From Desulfobacterales bacterium (GTDB lineage Bacteria; Desulfobacterota; Desulfobacteria; Desulfobacterales; Desulfobacteraceae), in the NCBI GenBank assembly GCA_022361535.1, contig JAKSAU010001006.1, positions 1 to 16,030 on the forward strand: 16,030 nucleotides of DNA, given 5' to 3'. Below, piece after piece: positions 15,389 to 16,030 of this stretch. A program made the position numbers and the translations under genes. Under the pieces are notes generated by a model. That model worked only from the letters and a program-made list of their open reading frames with translations, was not told the DNA's origin and did not search any database. Numbering within the stretch: the stretch's first letter is position 1; each line of letters starts with the position of its first letter.

Positions 15389-16018
15389 ATGAAAAAAGAA
15401 ATTGATTGCAGAAATATGGATTGCCCGGCACCTGTGCTGGAAACAAAGAAATACCTTGAGCAAGAAGCGCTTACCCAAATCAGGATAATTGTAGACAATG
15501 ATGCGGCCGTGGAAAATGTAAGCCGTTTTCTGGCCTATGCCGGATTTGAAGTTGGGGTGGATTCCGACGGTACCATATCTACAGTAGAGGGCAACAGGGA
15601 TGAGGCAGATGCTGTCAAGCTAACGTCCGGACCTGCCGGTGAAACTACTCCAAATCCCGATCAGGCAGCCGAAGAATCAAATAACAGGATACTGGTCATG
15701 GCAGCATCAGACAGGCTCGGCCGTGGTGATGATGATCTTGGAGAAAAGCTGATGATCAATTTCATTAAAACCCTGAATGAAATGGGTCCTTCTCTTTGGC
15801 GGCTGATTTTTGTCAATCACGGGGTCAAACTAGCGGTTGATTCTTCTGCTGTATTAGAAAACCTCAAAGAGCTTGAGGCCCAAGGAACAACGATCCTGGT
15901 CTGCGGCACCTGCTTAAGTCACCTGGACCTTTTGGAAAAAAAGGCGGTGGGCCAGACTACAAACATGCTGGATATTGTAACGGCAATGCAGTTGGCAGAC
16001 AAGGTGATCAACATTTAG
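15389..16018 (+). CDS. yedF: YedF-type selenium metabolism protein (TusA-like + DsrE-like)
   Basis: 209 residues in two parts. Residues 1-75 are TusA/SirA-like with the CPAP motif (Cys12), the persulfide/selenide-carrying site of that family. A linker rich in acidic and polar residues (about 75-98) leads to a DsrE/DsrF-like half (about 99-209) starting RILVMAASDRLGRGDDDLGEKLM and containing VCGTCLSHLDLLEK (Cys172, Cys175). This combined architecture is that of the YedF family, found in organisms that use selenium. Its biochemical role is unresolved; delivery of selenium or sulfur as a bound per-selenide/sulfide is a reasonable inference. It has its own promoter candidate and no sel genes in view. 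The gene is complete; the ATG has AGGAG upstream. Confidence 0.88.
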   Translation: MKKEIDCRNMDCPAPVLETKKYLEQEALTQIRIIVDNDAAVENVSRFLAYAGFEVGVDSDGTISTVEGNRDEADAVKLTSGPAGETTPNPDQAAEESNNRILVMAASDRLGRGDDDLGEKLMINFIKTLNEMGPSLWRLIFVNHGVKLAVDSSAVLENLKELEAQGTTILVCGTCLSHLDLLEKKAVGQTTNMLDIVTAMQLADKVINI

Positions 16019-16030
16019 CACACCCTATAC

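Overview
The window reads as chromosomal DNA of an anaerobic, sulfate-reducer-like member of the Desulfobacterota, probably Desulfobacteraceae. That placement is inferred from gene content and protein style: a RocR-like sigma-54 activator, several HAAT/periplasmic binding proteins, ETF-linked dehydrogenation and a YedF selenium-metabolism protein. It is not a marker-gene result. No rRNA, tRNA, CRISPR array, integrase or transposase was seen.

Region A (about 1-9450) is one functional unit on the minus strand. In transcription order it holds a PAS/AAA+/Fis-type sigma-54 activator, an AT-rich control region with a well-matched -24/-12 promoter, a periplasmic binding protein of the branched-chain amino acid (HAAT) type, an intrinsic-terminator-like hairpin, two ABC ATPases (LivG- and LivF-like), two permeases (LivH- and LivM-like), an 806-residue dimethylglycine/sarcosine dehydrogenase-like flavoprotein with a C-terminal GcvT (folate) half, a 31-bp near-perfect palindrome, and the start of electron-transfer flavoprotein beta. 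The simplest reading is inducible uptake of an N-methylated glycine (dimethylglycine, sarcosine or possibly betaine). Oxidative demethylation would follow, passing electrons to ETF and one-carbon units to tetrahydrofolate. The substrate is an inference; the families and gene order are seen directly.

Region B (about 9450-11900) holds an orphan MFS transporter (+) and an orphan SBP_bac_3-type periplasmic protein (-), which converge and overlap by 20 bp.

Region C (about 11900-14700) holds a divergent tRNA-dihydrouridine synthase family protein. A sigma-70-like promoter follows, then a diaminopimelate-decarboxylase-like PLP enzyme with altered motifs, whose end overlaps the start of a CxxCxxCC (YkgJ-type) protein. 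A small 98-residue protein of unknown function runs the other way and overlaps the YkgJ gene by 43 bp.

Region D (about 14940-16030) is a 450-bp gap containing a strong long-arm hairpin between divergent genes. It is followed by yedF, a TusA-like plus DsrE-like fusion associated with selenium metabolism.
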